A stretch of DNA of 64,000 bases from Neolewinella antarctica. Lineage in GTDB: Bacteria > Bacteroidota > Bacteroidia > Chitinophagales > Saprospiraceae. Shown piece after piece: positions 26,833 through 36,823 of the stretch. Below the pieces are notes generated by a model. The model did not search any database. It had not been told where the DNA came from and worked only from the letters and a program-made list of their open reading frames with translations. Each line of letters opens with the position of its first letter. The first letter of the stretch is position 1. Position numbers and translations under genes: made by a program. The stretch lies in NCBI RefSeq assembly GCF_011927835.1, contig NZ_JAATJH010000002.1, positions 1 to 64,000 on the forward strand, in the 5' to 3' direction.

Positions 26833-26925
26833 TACCCTTCTGGGTAGCCGACGGCCTATTGGCCACGGAACTTGATGGACCGTGCGCCGTCAAAAGCTGG
26901 ACTAGTTGCGGCTACCCATTTTTAG
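26833..26925 (+). ncRNA. Candidate structured RNA / attenuator-like element
   Basis: Nested stems can form: TGGGTAGCC (26841-26849) with GGCTACCCA (26910-26918), GACGG (26850-26854) with CCGTC (26887-26891), and CACGG (26864-26868) with CCGTG (26880-26884), followed by a T-run. The same GGGTAG strand can instead pair with CTACCC at 26833-26838. The two folds exclude each other, as in attenuators. No known riboswitch class is recognised. It could simply be an elaborate terminator for the esterase gene. Confidence 0.45.
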
Positions 26926-26926
26926 G

Positions 26927-27087
26927 TAATTGATGTTACGCAGATGTTTTCGCCACACCAACACAAAAGCACAAAAAGTGGTGGGTGGCTACGCCAAGCC
27001 ACCATTTACTTACTCTTTTGTGTTGGTGTGTTTTGCTTTGCAGTGCTTCATGCTATGTGGCACAATCCGGTTGCCTAAGGTCAGTTA
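26927..27087. repeat. Palindromic intergenic element, family 2, copy C
   Basis: Ends TAATTGATGTTACGCA and TGCCTAAGGTCAGTTA. Inside is a perfect 16-bp inverted pair, CACACCAACACAAAAG (26954-26969) with CTTTTGTGTTGGTGTG (27015-27030), and an inner GGTGGC/GCCACC stem. TTAGGTAA is found at both borders, which may be a target duplication. Confidence 0.8.
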
Positions 27088-27471
27088 GGTAAAAACTGAT
27101 GACCGCGACACGGCCGCCCTGGTGACAATCTCAGTCAGGAACCACACTACTGGCATTTGCCGCTTCCCCAGCGTAGTGTAGATTGCGGCTCAACCAGTAG
27201 GTCAATCAGCTTTCTTGCGGACTCCGACGATTTTATGATTTTCACCACGAAAATGGCTCAATTCCAGGGTTTGGAGCGAATGAAGAGTGTTTGTCAGGTG
27301 CGTTTTTTTGGTGTTTAGCCTCCCGTTGTGCCAAATTTGCAGTCAGCAGAACGCAAGTGGTCAATCAATAATTTTGAATCCACGGCTTGAGCAAATTTTA
27401 ATTCCAACGTGCTGGTAACTGGTCTTACTCCAGTAAAAAGTGCGAGTCGATCTATAGTAACACCCGAATTT
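27088..27471. other. Upstream region of the PUL
   Basis: No gene is seen. As leader and promoter of the susC transcript it should hold the regulator's binding site, but no repeat or operator-like inverted pair stood out. A T7 run lies at about 27304-27310. Confidence 0.4.
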
Positions 27472-30426
27472 ATGAGATTTTCAGTGATTTTTATCAGCTT
27501 TATGTTCCTCTTGTCGGGTGTTCTCACGGGTCAGGACCGTCAGGTTAGAGGCTTGATTACCGACGCCACGGACGGTACGCCGCTGATCGGGGCAACCGTT
27601 ATGGTCGCCGAGACAACGACTGGAACGGTAACCGATTTTAACGGTGAGTTCGACATCCGCGTACCCGAAGGAGGAAGCCTCGTGGTTAGCTATTTAGGCT
27701 ACGATAACTACACGGTCGCCGTTGATGGCCGGACGACGATCGACATCGAAATGTCATCCACGGCGGCGATGCTGGAGGAATTGGTCGTGGTCGGTTACGG
27801 TACTAAGCAGCGTAAAGACATCACCGGAGCCGTGACTTCGGTTGAGGCCAAGGACCTGGAAAAGAAGCCGATCACCCGTTTGGAGAACATCCTTCAGGGG
27901 CAGGCGGCGGGCGTCCAGGTCAATCAGTTTTCCGGTGCGCCGGGGAACAGCATTTCCGTTCGGATCCGGGGGGCGACCTCGCTTTCCGCGGGGAACGAAC
28001 CACTTTACGTTATTGACGGCGTTCCCGTCCTTAATACGGAAGGCATTAACCCGGCGGACGTGGAGTCGCTGGAAGTGCTGAAAGACGCTTCCGCTTCGGC
28101 CATCTACGGTGCGAGGGCGGCTAACGGGGTTGTTCTGATTACCACTAAGAAGGGTGTTCCCGGAAAACCCAAGATCAGTCTGAGCACCAGTGTAGGTTTC
28201 AGTCAGATCACCAAGACGCTCGACCTACTGGATGCCGCGGGCTACGTGGACCTCGTCAACGAATCTTACGTCAACGCCGGTCAGGCACCCGTTCTTGACG
28301 GAGCGGACTTTACGGAGGACACCGACTGGCAGGACGAAGTGTACCGCAATGCCACCACTACCAACCACCAGTTGTCGCTGAGTGGAGGAAACGGGAAGAC
28401 GCGGTATTTTGTCTCCGGTAGCCAGCAACGGCAGGAAGGAGTGGTCCGGGAATCCGATTTTCAGCGGACCGGCCTGCGGGTCAACTTCTCCACCGAGCTG
28501 AAGCCGGGTTTTGAACTCGGTACGACGATGAACCTCTCACGGGTAAGCTTCAACAGTGTTCCGGATAACAACCGGGTCAATCAGGGCGGCGTAATTTTGG
28601 GCGCGCTGTCTTCCCCGCCGATCATCGGTATCCTGAACGAAGACGGTACCTACACGACTAACCCGTTGCAGGCCTGGGAGAACCCGGTGGCTAACATCAT
28701 CGCGCCGCAGGATCAGTCCGCCACGAACCGTATCGTGGGTAACCTGTACGCCGCGTTCGACGTGCTCCCCGGACTACGGTTTAAGACCTCCTTCGGTATC
28801 GAAGCGTACGCAAACAAAAACGATTACTTCCTGGACCCCTTCAGCACCCAGTTCGGGCGCAGCCTCCAGGGCATCGGCATCGCCAGCACCAACCAGGAGA
28901 TGATCTGGCTAACGGAGAATACGCTGACCTATGATTATTCGGCCGGCGCGCATGCTTTCACTTTTCTGGGAGGAATTACCGCTCAGGAGTCCGCCTACGA
29001 ATCTACCTACGCCCGGGCGGAAGGATTTCCGAACGGGGCCGTTACCACGCTGAATGCGGGTAGCCGGAAGATCGACGCGAGCACCGGAGCCTCGCAGTGG
29101 GCTTTGTTTTCCTACCTCGGCCGTGTGTCCTACAAGTTTCAGGAAAAGTACCTTGCCGACGTGAGTTTCCGGGCGGACGGCTCCTCCCGTTTCGGGGCGG
29201 GCAATCGGTTTGCTTACTTCCCGTCCGTCTCGCTGGGGTGGCGGGTCTCCGAGGAAGGATTCCTGAAGGGGAACGACGCCATCAACGACCTTAAGATTCG
29301 TGTGAGTGCGGGGATGACCGGTAATCAGAATATCGGCGACTTTGCTTCCTACGGCCTGTTCGCGACGGGAGCCAACTACAACTTTAACGGACAGATATTC
29401 CCCGGTACCCGGCCGTCTACCATCAGCAACGAAAACCTGCGCTGGGAGACGACCTCCCAGGTGAACATCGGTTTCGACCTGGCGCTGTTCGACTTCCGGG
29501 CTAACCTGACGATGGACTACTACCTGAAAAACACGTCGGACCTGCTGGTTAACGTGGACCTTCCCCGGTCTACCGGGTTCGGTAGCGGTATTCAGAATTT
29601 GGGCGAGGTACGGAACCAGGGGCTGGAGTTCAGTCTGAAAACGTACAACGTCCGGGGGAAGAAAGTAGACTGGAGTACCAACTTCAACGCTTCGACGAAC
29701 AGTAACGAGGTCATCAACATCGGTGGACCGGACAAAGTGATCTTCGCCGGCGGCATCCCAGAGCGGGGTGATGCGGTGATCGTCCGGGAAGGTTTGCCGC
29801 TCGGTTCCTTCTTTGGCTGGGTTAGCGAAGGCGTTAGTCCCGTAACGGGCGATATCGTGTTTAGCGACCTTAATGACGACGGGATAATTGATGATGAGGA
29901 TCGCACGGTTATCGGAGACGCCAATCCAGATGTATTGCTGGGCCTGAACAACTCCATCACCATCGGGGGGCTTTCGCTCGACGTGTTGTTTCAGGCGACG
30001 ATCGGTAACGACGTGCTTAACGCCACCCGCATCGAAACCGAAGGCATGTTCACGGTCAATAATGCGCTGGCGACTACGGCCACCCGCTGGCAGAACGAGG
30101 GAGACATCACCCGCATCCCCCGGGCGGTATTCGGTGATCCCAATCAGAACAGCCGCATCAGTAGCCGCTTCATCGAGGACGGTTCGCACTTGCGCCTCCG
30201 GAACGTGACGCTGTCCTATAATTTACCCACGGAACTACTTAGTCGCTTCAAAGTACAAACGATGAGCGTTTACTTCAGCGGTCAAAATCTCTGGATACTG
30301 TCCGATTACAGCGGCTACGATCCGGAGGTTAACCGGGACGGTGGCAGTGCTATTTCTCAGGGTATCGACTACGGTACCTACCCCCAATCCAAGATTTTTA
30401 CCGGCGGCCTCAAGCTGGAATTTTAA
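27472..30426 (+). CDS. susC: SusC/RagA-type TonB-linked outer-membrane transporter
   Basis: About 984 residues. The start at 27472 (MRFSVIFISFMFLLSGVLTG) gives the signal peptide; earlier codons from 27409 are not leader-like. A carboxypeptidase-regulatory-like domain follows (about 22-108: VRGLITDATDGTPLIGATVM), then the TonB-dependent plug with PLYVIDGVPV and DASASAIYGARAANGVVLIT, and a 22-strand barrel ending in an aromatic-rich strand (GGLKLEF). It imports oligosaccharides across the outer membrane with its SusD lid. It is the first gene of the PUL, 10 bp before susD. Confidence 0.96.
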   Translation: MRFSVIFISFMFLLSGVLTGQDRQVRGLITDATDGTPLIGATVMVAETTTGTVTDFNGEFDIRVPEGGSLVVSYLGYDNYTVAVDGRTTIDIEMSSTAAMLEELVVVGYGTKQRKDITGAVTSVEAKDLEKKPITRLENILQGQAAGVQVNQFSGAPGNSISVRIRGATSLSAGNEPLYVIDGVPVLNTEGINPADVESLEVLKDASASAIYGARAANGVVLITTKKGVPGKPKISLSTSVGFSQITKTLDLLDAAGYVDLVNESYVNAGQAPVLDGADFTEDTDWQDEVYRNATTTNHQLSLSGGNGKTRYFVSGSQQRQEGVVRESDFQRTGLRVNFSTELKPGFELGTTMNLSRVSFNSVPDNNRVNQGGVILGALSSPPIIGILNEDGTYTTNPLQAWENPVANIIAPQDQSATNRIVGNLYAAFDVLPGLRFKTSFGIEAYANKNDYFLDPFSTQFGRSLQGIGIASTNQEMIWLTENTLTYDYSAGAHAFTFLGGITAQESAYESTYARAEGFPNGAVTTLNAGSRKIDASTGASQWALFSYLGRVSYKFQEKYLADVSFRADGSSRFGAGNRFAYFPSVSLGWRVSEEGFLKGNDAINDLKIRVSAGMTGNQNIGDFASYGLFATGANYNFNGQIFPGTRPSTISNENLRWETTSQVNIGFDLALFDFRANLTMDYYLKNTSDLLVNVDLPRSTGFGSGIQNLGEVRNQGLEFSLKTYNVRGKKVDWSTNFNASTNSNEVINIGGPDKVIFAGGIPERGDAVIVREGLPLGSFFGWVSEGVSPVTGDIVFSDLNDDGIIDDEDRTVIGDANPDVLLGLNNSITIGGLSLDVLFQATIGNDVLNATRIETEGMFTVNNALATTATRWQNEGDITRIPRAVFGDPNQNSRISSRFIEDGSHLRLRNVTLSYNLPTELLSRFKVQTMSVYFSGQNLWILSDYSGYDPEVNRDGGSAISQGIDYGTYPQSKIFTGGLKLEF

Positions 30427-30436
30427 GCCCATCCCC

Positions 30437-31900
30437 ATGTATCAGCCAATTAAACTAGCCATGCGCGCCCTGCTCCGTTTCTCAACCATCCTTTGCACCT
30501 GCGGCCTCGCCCTCCTGAGCACCTCCTGCGTGGATTCCTTCCTGGACCGCGAGCCGATTTCGGAAGTGACCGAGGGTAATTTCTTCCAGACCGGTGCGGA
30601 TGCCGAAGCCGCCCTCGTGGCCGCCTACGATGCGCTCCAGAGTGAATATTACATTTTTGACCGTTTCACGAACGGTGACGTCATCTCCGACAACTGTTAT
30701 GCCGGCGGTGATAATCCGAACAACTTTCAGCTCGATCAATTCGAGGTAGCGACCAATAATGGAACCGTCGAACGGGACTGGGGCTACCTGTACGAAGCGA
30801 TCGGCCGCGCCAATGCCGTGATCGATAACGTGGGAGAAATTAGTGCGGCCGACCTGACGGAAGCCCGTAAATCGGAGATCCTGGGCGAGGCCCGCTTCCT
30901 GCGCGCTACGCATTACTTTCAGCTGGTCAACCTTTGGGGTGGCGTGCCGCTGGTGTTGGAAAAGGTGAACTCGACGGACCCAGAAGTCGTCTTCCAGCCC
31001 CGGGTGAGCGAAGCAGCCATTTACGCGGCGATGATTGTTGATCTAGAAATTGCGATGGACCTGCTGCCCGCTACCTGGTCGAGCCGGGCAGAACGAGCTA
31101 CGAAGGGTGCCGCCCAGGCGACGCTGGCAAAGGCCTACGCCCACCAGCCGGCGCCGGATTGGAATGCCGTAAAATTGCACGCTGAAGCAGTAATTGACGG
31201 TAACGTTTATTCCTTACTAAATAACTTCAATTCCCTGTGGGACGGGACGGATGAAAACTCGGCCGAATCCATTTTCGAAGTCCAGTACATCGGTGGAACC
31301 AACGAAGCGAATTGGGGCCCACAACTCTGGTTGCCGCCCAGCCTGACGGGTGATAACTGGCGGAAGTTTAATACGCCGTCCAATGATTTGCTGACTGCTT
31401 TTGCCAGTACGAGCGACGACGCTCGGGAACGGGCTTCTATTCTGAAAGAGGCTAACTTACCCTGGAACGACCCCGATTACCCCACGGGTGTTATTCCTTT
31501 TCCCTTCAAGCAACGGCGGGCCGGTGGATTTTCCAGTCCGAATAATTTCATTTTGCTGCGATTGGCCGACGTCATCCTGTTGGCGGCGGAAGCTAACGCC
31601 GAGTTGAATAATTTGGATTTGGCTAAGAATCAACTCAATCAGGTCCGCCGTCGGGTCGGCTTAGGAGACATCACGACTAATGATCAGAATACGTTGAAAA
31701 CAGCTATTCAACGGGAACGCCGTCTGGAGCTTGCTTTCGAGGGACACCGTTGGTTCGATCTCAAACGTACCGGCCGGGCCATCGAGGTGATGAATGCTTT
31801 GAACCGTGGCTACGACGTGACCGAGCAAAAATTGCTGTTACCGATCCCTCAGTCAGAGATCGATCGCAATCCGAGCCTAATTCAAAACCCCGGATATTAA
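30437..31900 (+). CDS. susD: SusD/RagB-type surface glycan-binding lipoprotein
   Basis: About 487 residues from ATG 30437, 10 bp after the susC stop; the frame is open earlier but overlaps susC. The lipoprotein signal ends in LLSTSC. SusD hallmarks are visible: FLDREPISEVTEGNFF, the TPR helices (LGEARFLRATHYFQLVNLWG), and a C-terminal RRLELAFEGHRWFDLKRTG motif followed by LLLPIPQSEIDRNP. It captures glycans at the cell surface and closes over SusC. Translational coupling with susC is likely. Confidence 0.95.
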   Translation: MYQPIKLAMRALLRFSTILCTCGLALLSTSCVDSFLDREPISEVTEGNFFQTGADAEAALVAAYDALQSEYYIFDRFTNGDVISDNCYAGGDNPNNFQLDQFEVATNNGTVERDWGYLYEAIGRANAVIDNVGEISAADLTEARKSEILGEARFLRATHYFQLVNLWGGVPLVLEKVNSTDPEVVFQPRVSEAAIYAAMIVDLEIAMDLLPATWSSRAERATKGAAQATLAKAYAHQPAPDWNAVKLHAEAVIDGNVYSLLNNFNSLWDGTDENSAESIFEVQYIGGTNEANWGPQLWLPPSLTGDNWRKFNTPSNDLLTAFASTSDDARERASILKEANLPWNDPDYPTGVIPFPFKQRRAGGFSSPNNFILLRLADVILLAAEANAELNNLDLAKNQLNQVRRRVGLGDITTNDQNTLKTAIQRERRLELAFEGHRWFDLKRTGRAIEVMNALNRGYDVTEQKLLLPIPQSEIDRNPSLIQNPGY

Positions 31901-32010
31901 ATAACTACCTGCTTAACTGGACTCCTTTCGACTGATGGGCTACCCGACCGGCCAACGTTTGCACACGACAGCCCGGAAATAACGGTGGCCCATCCTAATC
32001 AATTTTAATT

Positions 32011-34113
32011 ATGTGGAAATCTATTTTACTCCTCTTTTCCTTAAGCTTGTTATCCGGGTGCCTTACCGCTCAATCAGTCACGCCGTGGCTGACGCGGGGC
32101 GACCAAAGCGTGCTGCTTTCTGAGCGTGCTACGGTCGACTTTGCCAGTAATTCCAGTAGCAACGACGCTACCATTACGCTTGATAACGGCACGGCTTACC
32201 AAGCCATCGACGGCTTCGGGTTTATGCTCACCCAGGCCAGCGCTCAGGTGATCCGGGGGCTTAATACCACCCAGAAAAACAAACTGTTGCGGGAGCTATT
32301 TGGGAATGATGGGCTCCGACTTTCCGCCATCAGAATCAGCATAGGGGCCTCTGATCTCAGCAATTCAGTGTATTCCTATAACGACGTTAATGGAGACACG
32401 GACATGAATAACTTCAGCCTGAATGGGCCGGACAAAACGCACTTGATTCCCATCATTAAGGATATTCTGGCCATTAATCCGAATATTAAAGTCCTGGCGA
32501 CGCCGTGGTCCGCCCCACCCTGGATGAAGACCAATAACGCTTACGTCGGCGGACGCTTACAGAACCAGTATTACGCCGCTTACGCCCGGTATTTTGTCAG
32601 ATACCTGCAAGCGATGAACGCCGAGGGTATTTCTATCTGGGGGATCACACCACAGAACGAACCGGAAAATGAATTCAACGAGCCGAGTATGCTGATGACC
32701 GCCGACGAGCAGGTCGACTTCATTAATAATCATTTGGGGCCACAGATCGTTAATTCGAGTTTTAGTCCGAAGATCATTGCCTTCGATCACAACTGTGATA
32801 ATACGGCGTATCCGACTCAGGTCCTTAACCAGTCGAGTTACGTGGATGGGGCGGCTTTCCACCTGTACGCGGGGGATATCTCGGCCATGTCGACGGTTCG
32901 CAACAATACGGGCAAGAATGTCTATTTCACCGAACAGTTTACGGGGAGCAACGGTAATTTTAATGGTGACTTCAGCTGGCATATGCGCAACGTAGTAACC
33001 GGCTCACTCAATAACTGGTCGCGGACCGTTTTTGAGTGGAACCTGGCGGCCGACAGTAACAATGAGCCCCGTACGCCCGGTGGCTGCGAGACCTGCCTGC
33101 CGGCGGTGACGATTCCAAATGCATCAAGCTATAGCCGCAACGTATCTTATTATATCATTGGGCAGGTGGCGAAATTCGTCCAGCCTGGTGCCCGGCGCAT
33201 TGGGTCGTCGAATAACAATGGCAACCTTTATTCCACGGCTTTCCGTAATCCGGACGGGCAGCGGGTCGTGCTGGCTTACAATGATGAAAATAGCAGCACG
33301 ACGGTACGGGTTAGGGAAGGGAATAATTCTTTTGATTATAACCTATCCGCCAAGTCAGCGGTGACTTTTGTGTGGACGCCTGGAGATGTTGGTTTTAGTG
33401 GCTATTATAATATCCTCTCGCGGAGAAGCGGTAAAGGATTGGACATTGCCAACAACTCAGGCGGCAACAACGCTAACGTGCAGCAGTATGAAATTAATAA
33501 TGGCGGTGGAGATAACCAGCGCTGGGAGCTCATCGCTGCGGGAGGTGATTACTATGACCTCAAGGTGAAAAGTACCGGTAAGTGCCTCTCCCAACGTACA
33601 AATAGTAATGCCAACGTCGTTCAGCAAGACTGCAACGGATACAACCGCCAAAAATGGCAGTTCATCGAAGTGGAGGATGGTTATTATTCCCTGCGAAACA
33701 GGCGTAGCGGCAAGCGGCTGGATGTGGCGGGCAACTCCACGGCCAATGGGGCAAACATCCTGGTTTGGAACAATAATAATAATACCAACCAGCAGTGGCG
33801 CTTCGAACAAGTGGAGACTACGGCGAATCGTTCGGCGCGCACGCAGGTGCAAAGTAAGTTTGTGGAACGGGCAGAGCGGGTCGGGCTATTTCCCAACCCC
33901 GCGGTCGATGAGCTAACCGTAACGCTGCCCGATACGCACGACTTTAGTAATGCCACCTTGTTCGATGCTGCGGGGCGTCAGGTTTTGATGGCTCCCGTCA
34001 GTACCGAAGTAACCCAACTGAAGCTTAATCTAAAGGAATTGCCTACCGGCTTGTACACTATCCATTTTAATTCACCGACGCAGCCGATCGTAAGAAAACT
34101 GATTAAGAACTAA
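32011..34113 (+). CDS. GH30 glycosidase with ricin-type lectin and T9SS domain
   Basis: 700 residues. Signal peptide at 1-20 (a LSGC sequence could also read as a lipobox, but the T9SS tail argues for signal peptidase I). The GH30 (glucosylceramidase/beta-1,6-glucanase clan) domain spans about 50-455. Acid/base E217 is in TPQNEPE and nucleophile E308 in YFTEQF. Residues 465-605 carry three QxW-type repeats of a ricin-B-like module (DNQRWEL, RQKWQFI, NQQWRFE). The T9SS type A sorting domain begins near GLFPNPAVDEL and ends VRKLIKN. An extracellular endo-acting beta-glucanase is inferred. Confidence 0.93.
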   Translation: MWKSILLLFSLSLLSGCLTAQSVTPWLTRGDQSVLLSERATVDFASNSSSNDATITLDNGTAYQAIDGFGFMLTQASAQVIRGLNTTQKNKLLRELFGNDGLRLSAIRISIGASDLSNSVYSYNDVNGDTDMNNFSLNGPDKTHLIPIIKDILAINPNIKVLATPWSAPPWMKTNNAYVGGRLQNQYYAAYARYFVRYLQAMNAEGISIWGITPQNEPENEFNEPSMLMTADEQVDFINNHLGPQIVNSSFSPKIIAFDHNCDNTAYPTQVLNQSSYVDGAAFHLYAGDISAMSTVRNNTGKNVYFTEQFTGSNGNFNGDFSWHMRNVVTGSLNNWSRTVFEWNLAADSNNEPRTPGGCETCLPAVTIPNASSYSRNVSYYIIGQVAKFVQPGARRIGSSNNNGNLYSTAFRNPDGQRVVLAYNDENSSTTVRVREGNNSFDYNLSAKSAVTFVWTPGDVGFSGYYNILSRRSGKGLDIANNSGGNNANVQQYEINNGGGDNQRWELIAAGGDYYDLKVKSTGKCLSQRTNSNANVVQQDCNGYNRQKWQFIEVEDGYYSLRNRRSGKRLDVAGNSTANGANILVWNNNNNTNQQWRFEQVETTANRSARTQVQSKFVERAERVGLFPNPAVDELTVTLPDTHDFSNATLFDAAGRQVLMAPVSTEVTQLKLNLKELPTGLYTIHFNSPTQPIVRKLIKN

Positions 34114-34132
34114 TATCGCGCACGACGAGGAG

Positions 34133-34170
34133 AAGGGGGGATGGTTATTATCATTATCCTCCTCCCTTTT
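34133..34170 (+). terminator. Terminator-like hairpin after first GH30
   Basis: A purine arm AAGGGGGGAT pairs imperfectly with ATCCTCCTCCCTT and is followed by T5. It lies 20 bp after the GH30 stop and before the next gene, so it may attenuate rather than end the PUL transcript. Confidence 0.5.
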
Positions 34171-34205
34171 TACAACCATAATATCCAAAATATAATTACT
34201 GAATT

Positions 34206-35450
34206 ATGAAAAGATTCTACCTGCTTTGCTCTTTACTAACCCTACTCTGCACCGGCGTCCGCGCCCAGATAGACGTAACCGTTCGCGTTGATATGAACGG
34301 CATAACGATTGATGATACGGGGGTTCACATCGTCGGCACCTTCAATGGCTTTGACCCTACGGCCACTCCAATGACGGAGACTTCTCCCGGTAGCGACATC
34401 TACGAAGCCGTTATCAACCGGCCCGCCGACGATAATATTGAGTACAAAATTCTTAATGGTAATAATTACGGAGGTGAGGAACCTAGATCTCCCTGTTCCT
34501 ACGAGTACAACGGTAACCGCGTCTTCACGGTCCCGATGATGAATACCACCTTACCTACTTTTGTCTTCGGTGGGTGCCCGGAAGGTGTTACCCGGATTCC
34601 CGTGACCTTCCGAGTGGATGCGGCAAATCAGGACGCTAGCCAGGGGGTTTACGTTGTTGGTGAAATGACCGGTTTTAACAACGATGGCTTTAGGCAATTA
34701 AGCCAGGTGGGCGGTACTACGGTATACGAAACAACGATCATGGTGCCCGCCGATCTATTAAAATTAAATTTTAAGTATTCAATCGGGCCGGACTTTGGCA
34801 GAGCGGAATCCACGACACCGGCACCGTGCGCTAATCCAGATAACTCGGATCGTTTTTATCGCCTTGATGGCGACGTGGAAGAAACGGAAGTATATTTCTT
34901 CAACACTTGTGAATTTTCTCGGGCTTTACCGGTGGAACTTACCCTCTTCGAAGCCGTCGCGGCCAAGAAAAGTGTATTTGTAAACTGGGTAACCGCAGCC
35001 GAAGAAGACGTGGATTTCTTTCGGGTTGAACGCTCCGTTAACGGTGTTGACTTTATCCTGCTTCGTGAAATACTGGCCAGCCAGAACGGCCGTGGGAATG
35101 ATTCCTACCGCACGGTAGACGAGCAACCCGCTAGCGGAACCAATTACTACCGGCTCACTACGGTCGATCTGGACGGCACTCAACACCTGGAGGGCGTGCG
35201 TACGGTTTCTTTCCGTGGAAGCACCGGCGAAAACCTGATCCTGTACCCCAACCCCGTTACCGATCGGCTTACGGTTTCTTTCCGTGGAGCCGGTAACATT
35301 AGCATCGTCGACGTTCTCGGACGCCCCGTTTACCAAGCCAAAGCAACCGACGGTTTTAACTGGACGGGCGTTGCTGAATTACCCGCCGGACGATACTACC
35401 TGCGCCTGGAAACGGAAACCGGCGTATCTCAAGCATCTTTTATTAAGTAA
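34206..35450 (+). CDS. T9SS-secreted protein with two glycan-binding-like modules
   Basis: 414 residues: a signal peptide (MKRFYLLCSLLTLLCTGVRA) and two related beta-sandwich modules of about 100 residues. Module 1 starts VTVRVDMNGITIDDTGVHIV and contains EYKILNGNNYG; module 2 starts VTFRVDAANQD. A spacer with ALPVELTLFEAVAAKKSV and fibronectin-like FFRVERSVNG precedes the T9SS type A domain (ILYPNPVTDRLTVSF). The modules resemble E-set/CBM20/48-like starch-binding folds (vHIvGxFNGf). Probably a surface glycan-binding protein of the PUL. Paralogous to the next gene. Confidence 0.8.
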   Translation: MKRFYLLCSLLTLLCTGVRAQIDVTVRVDMNGITIDDTGVHIVGTFNGFDPTATPMTETSPGSDIYEAVINRPADDNIEYKILNGNNYGGEEPRSPCSYEYNGNRVFTVPMMNTTLPTFVFGGCPEGVTRIPVTFRVDAANQDASQGVYVVGEMTGFNNDGFRQLSQVGGTTVYETTIMVPADLLKLNFKYSIGPDFGRAESTTPAPCANPDNSDRFYRLDGDVEETEVYFFNTCEFSRALPVELTLFEAVAAKKSVFVNWVTAAEEDVDFFRVERSVNGVDFILLREILASQNGRGNDSYRTVDEQPASGTNYYRLTTVDLDGTQHLEGVRTVSFRGSTGENLILYPNPVTDRLTVSFRGAGNISIVDVLGRPVYQAKATDGFNWTGVAELPAGRYYLRLETETGVSQASFIK

Positions 35451-35484
35451 ACTCATTATTCGCTTTAACTAAATCAATTTAATT

Positions 35485-36789
35485 ATGAGACAATTATTTA
35501 CTTTCCTTTGTCTATTGGTCAGCCTTACGGTTTACGCCCAGATGGTGGAGGTAACCATACAGGTCGATATGACCGGGATCGCCGTATCCGAAGACGGCGT
35601 GCACGTGGCTGGTGATCTTACTAGCTGGTCAACCGATTCCATCGAACTCACTGCGGCCGGTGATGACATCTATGCCGCCACCGTGTCGCTACAAAGCGGA
35701 CGGGATATCCAGTTTAAATTCCTCAACGGCAACGCTTGGGGAACGGAGGAGACCCCGCCGCTAACCTGCGCCGTTAATGGTAACAATCGCGTATTTACTA
35801 CTCCTTTGGAGGACGTTACGCTGACGGCCATACCTTTTAACGCTTGCGCCGCCGATGCAGCGACCAAAATGGTCACCTTCCGGGTGGACATGAGCGGACA
35901 AACCGTTGACGCCAACGGCGTACATATCGCCGGCAACTTCCAGGGCTGGTCTCCGGGGGCTACCCGTCTGACGGACGCCGGTAACGGAATCTATGAAGTT
36001 ACCTTACCGGTACTCAACAGCTTGCTCGTATTGCAGTACAAATTTGTTAACGGTAATGATTGGCCTATGGCCGAAGACCCACCCGAAGGTTGTGAAAGCA
36101 TCGATGACAACCGGTTGGTTATTGCTACGGGGACCGACGATATTGTACTCCCGACCCAGACTTTTTCCGGCTGCGAAAACCCGACTCCGACTAAGGACGT
36201 CACCTTCCGGGTAGAGATGACCGGTTTTGACGTTTCTCCCAATGGTGTTCATTTGGTGGGCAACTTCCAGGGCTGGTCCCCCGGCAGCACCCCTATGACC
36301 GATGTAGGTAATGGTATCTACGAAGTTACTATTCCGGTTCCCGCTGCCATCATCTCGATTAATTACAAGTTCATGAACGGTAATGACTGGGGGACGGAAG
36401 AAGATCCGCCCGAAGGTTGCCAGACCGATGACAACAACCGTTTCGCCGGCCTTGCACTAACTACTGATACGTTGGCCATTCCCGGCGTGAAGTTTGGTTC
36501 CTGCGAAAGCCTCACTTCGGTACGGGAATTGTTCGCCGGTAATGAATTCTTACTGGCCCCTTCGATTAGCAGCGACTTCGTTTCCGTTCGGTGGGAACTC
36601 GCCCGCGCTCAACCGCTGAACCTGCGTGTACTGGACATGAACGGCCGGACGATGGTCGAAGAAAAAGTGCTCGCTACCGACATGGCGATGACCCGCACCC
36701 TCGAAGTAGGTGGCTGGGCTCCGGGAATGTATTTCGTTTACCTGCAAGCGGGTAATGCGCATTCCGTACGGAAGCTGATGGTCCGGTAA
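35485..36789 (+). CDS. T9SS-secreted protein with three glycan-binding-like modules
   Basis: 434 residues: a signal peptide and three tandem modules of about 100-105 residues, starting near residues 22, 131 and 237 (VTIQVDMTGIAVSEDGVHVA; VTFRVDMSGQTVDANGVHIA; VTFRVEMTGFDVSPNGVHLV). Each contains an FxNGNxWGxEExPP block and a late Cys pair. Modules 2 and 3 are much closer to each other, pointing to recent duplication. A short T9SS-like C-terminal domain ends VRKLMVR. It follows the previous gene by 34 bp. Likely a surface-anchored or released binding protein; no catalytic residues are seen. Confidence 0.8.
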   Translation: MRQLFTFLCLLVSLTVYAQMVEVTIQVDMTGIAVSEDGVHVAGDLTSWSTDSIELTAAGDDIYAATVSLQSGRDIQFKFLNGNAWGTEETPPLTCAVNGNNRVFTTPLEDVTLTAIPFNACAADAATKMVTFRVDMSGQTVDANGVHIAGNFQGWSPGATRLTDAGNGIYEVTLPVLNSLLVLQYKFVNGNDWPMAEDPPEGCESIDDNRLVIATGTDDIVLPTQTFSGCENPTPTKDVTFRVEMTGFDVSPNGVHLVGNFQGWSPGSTPMTDVGNGIYEVTIPVPAAIISINYKFMNGNDWGTEEDPPEGCQTDDNNRFAGLALTTDTLAIPGVKFGSCESLTSVRELFAGNEFLLAPSISSDFVSVRWELARAQPLNLRVLDMNGRTMVEEKVLATDMAMTRTLEVGGWAPGMYFVYLQAGNAHSVRKLMVR

Positions 36790-36823
36790 GCGATCCATTT
36801 CTGACACGATTTCTAATATTGAT

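Noticed and set aside
28909-30189. 426-residue open frame antisense to susC
   Set aside because: The plus strand is an unambiguous SusC protein; the long antisense frame is a by-product of GC-rich codon usage.
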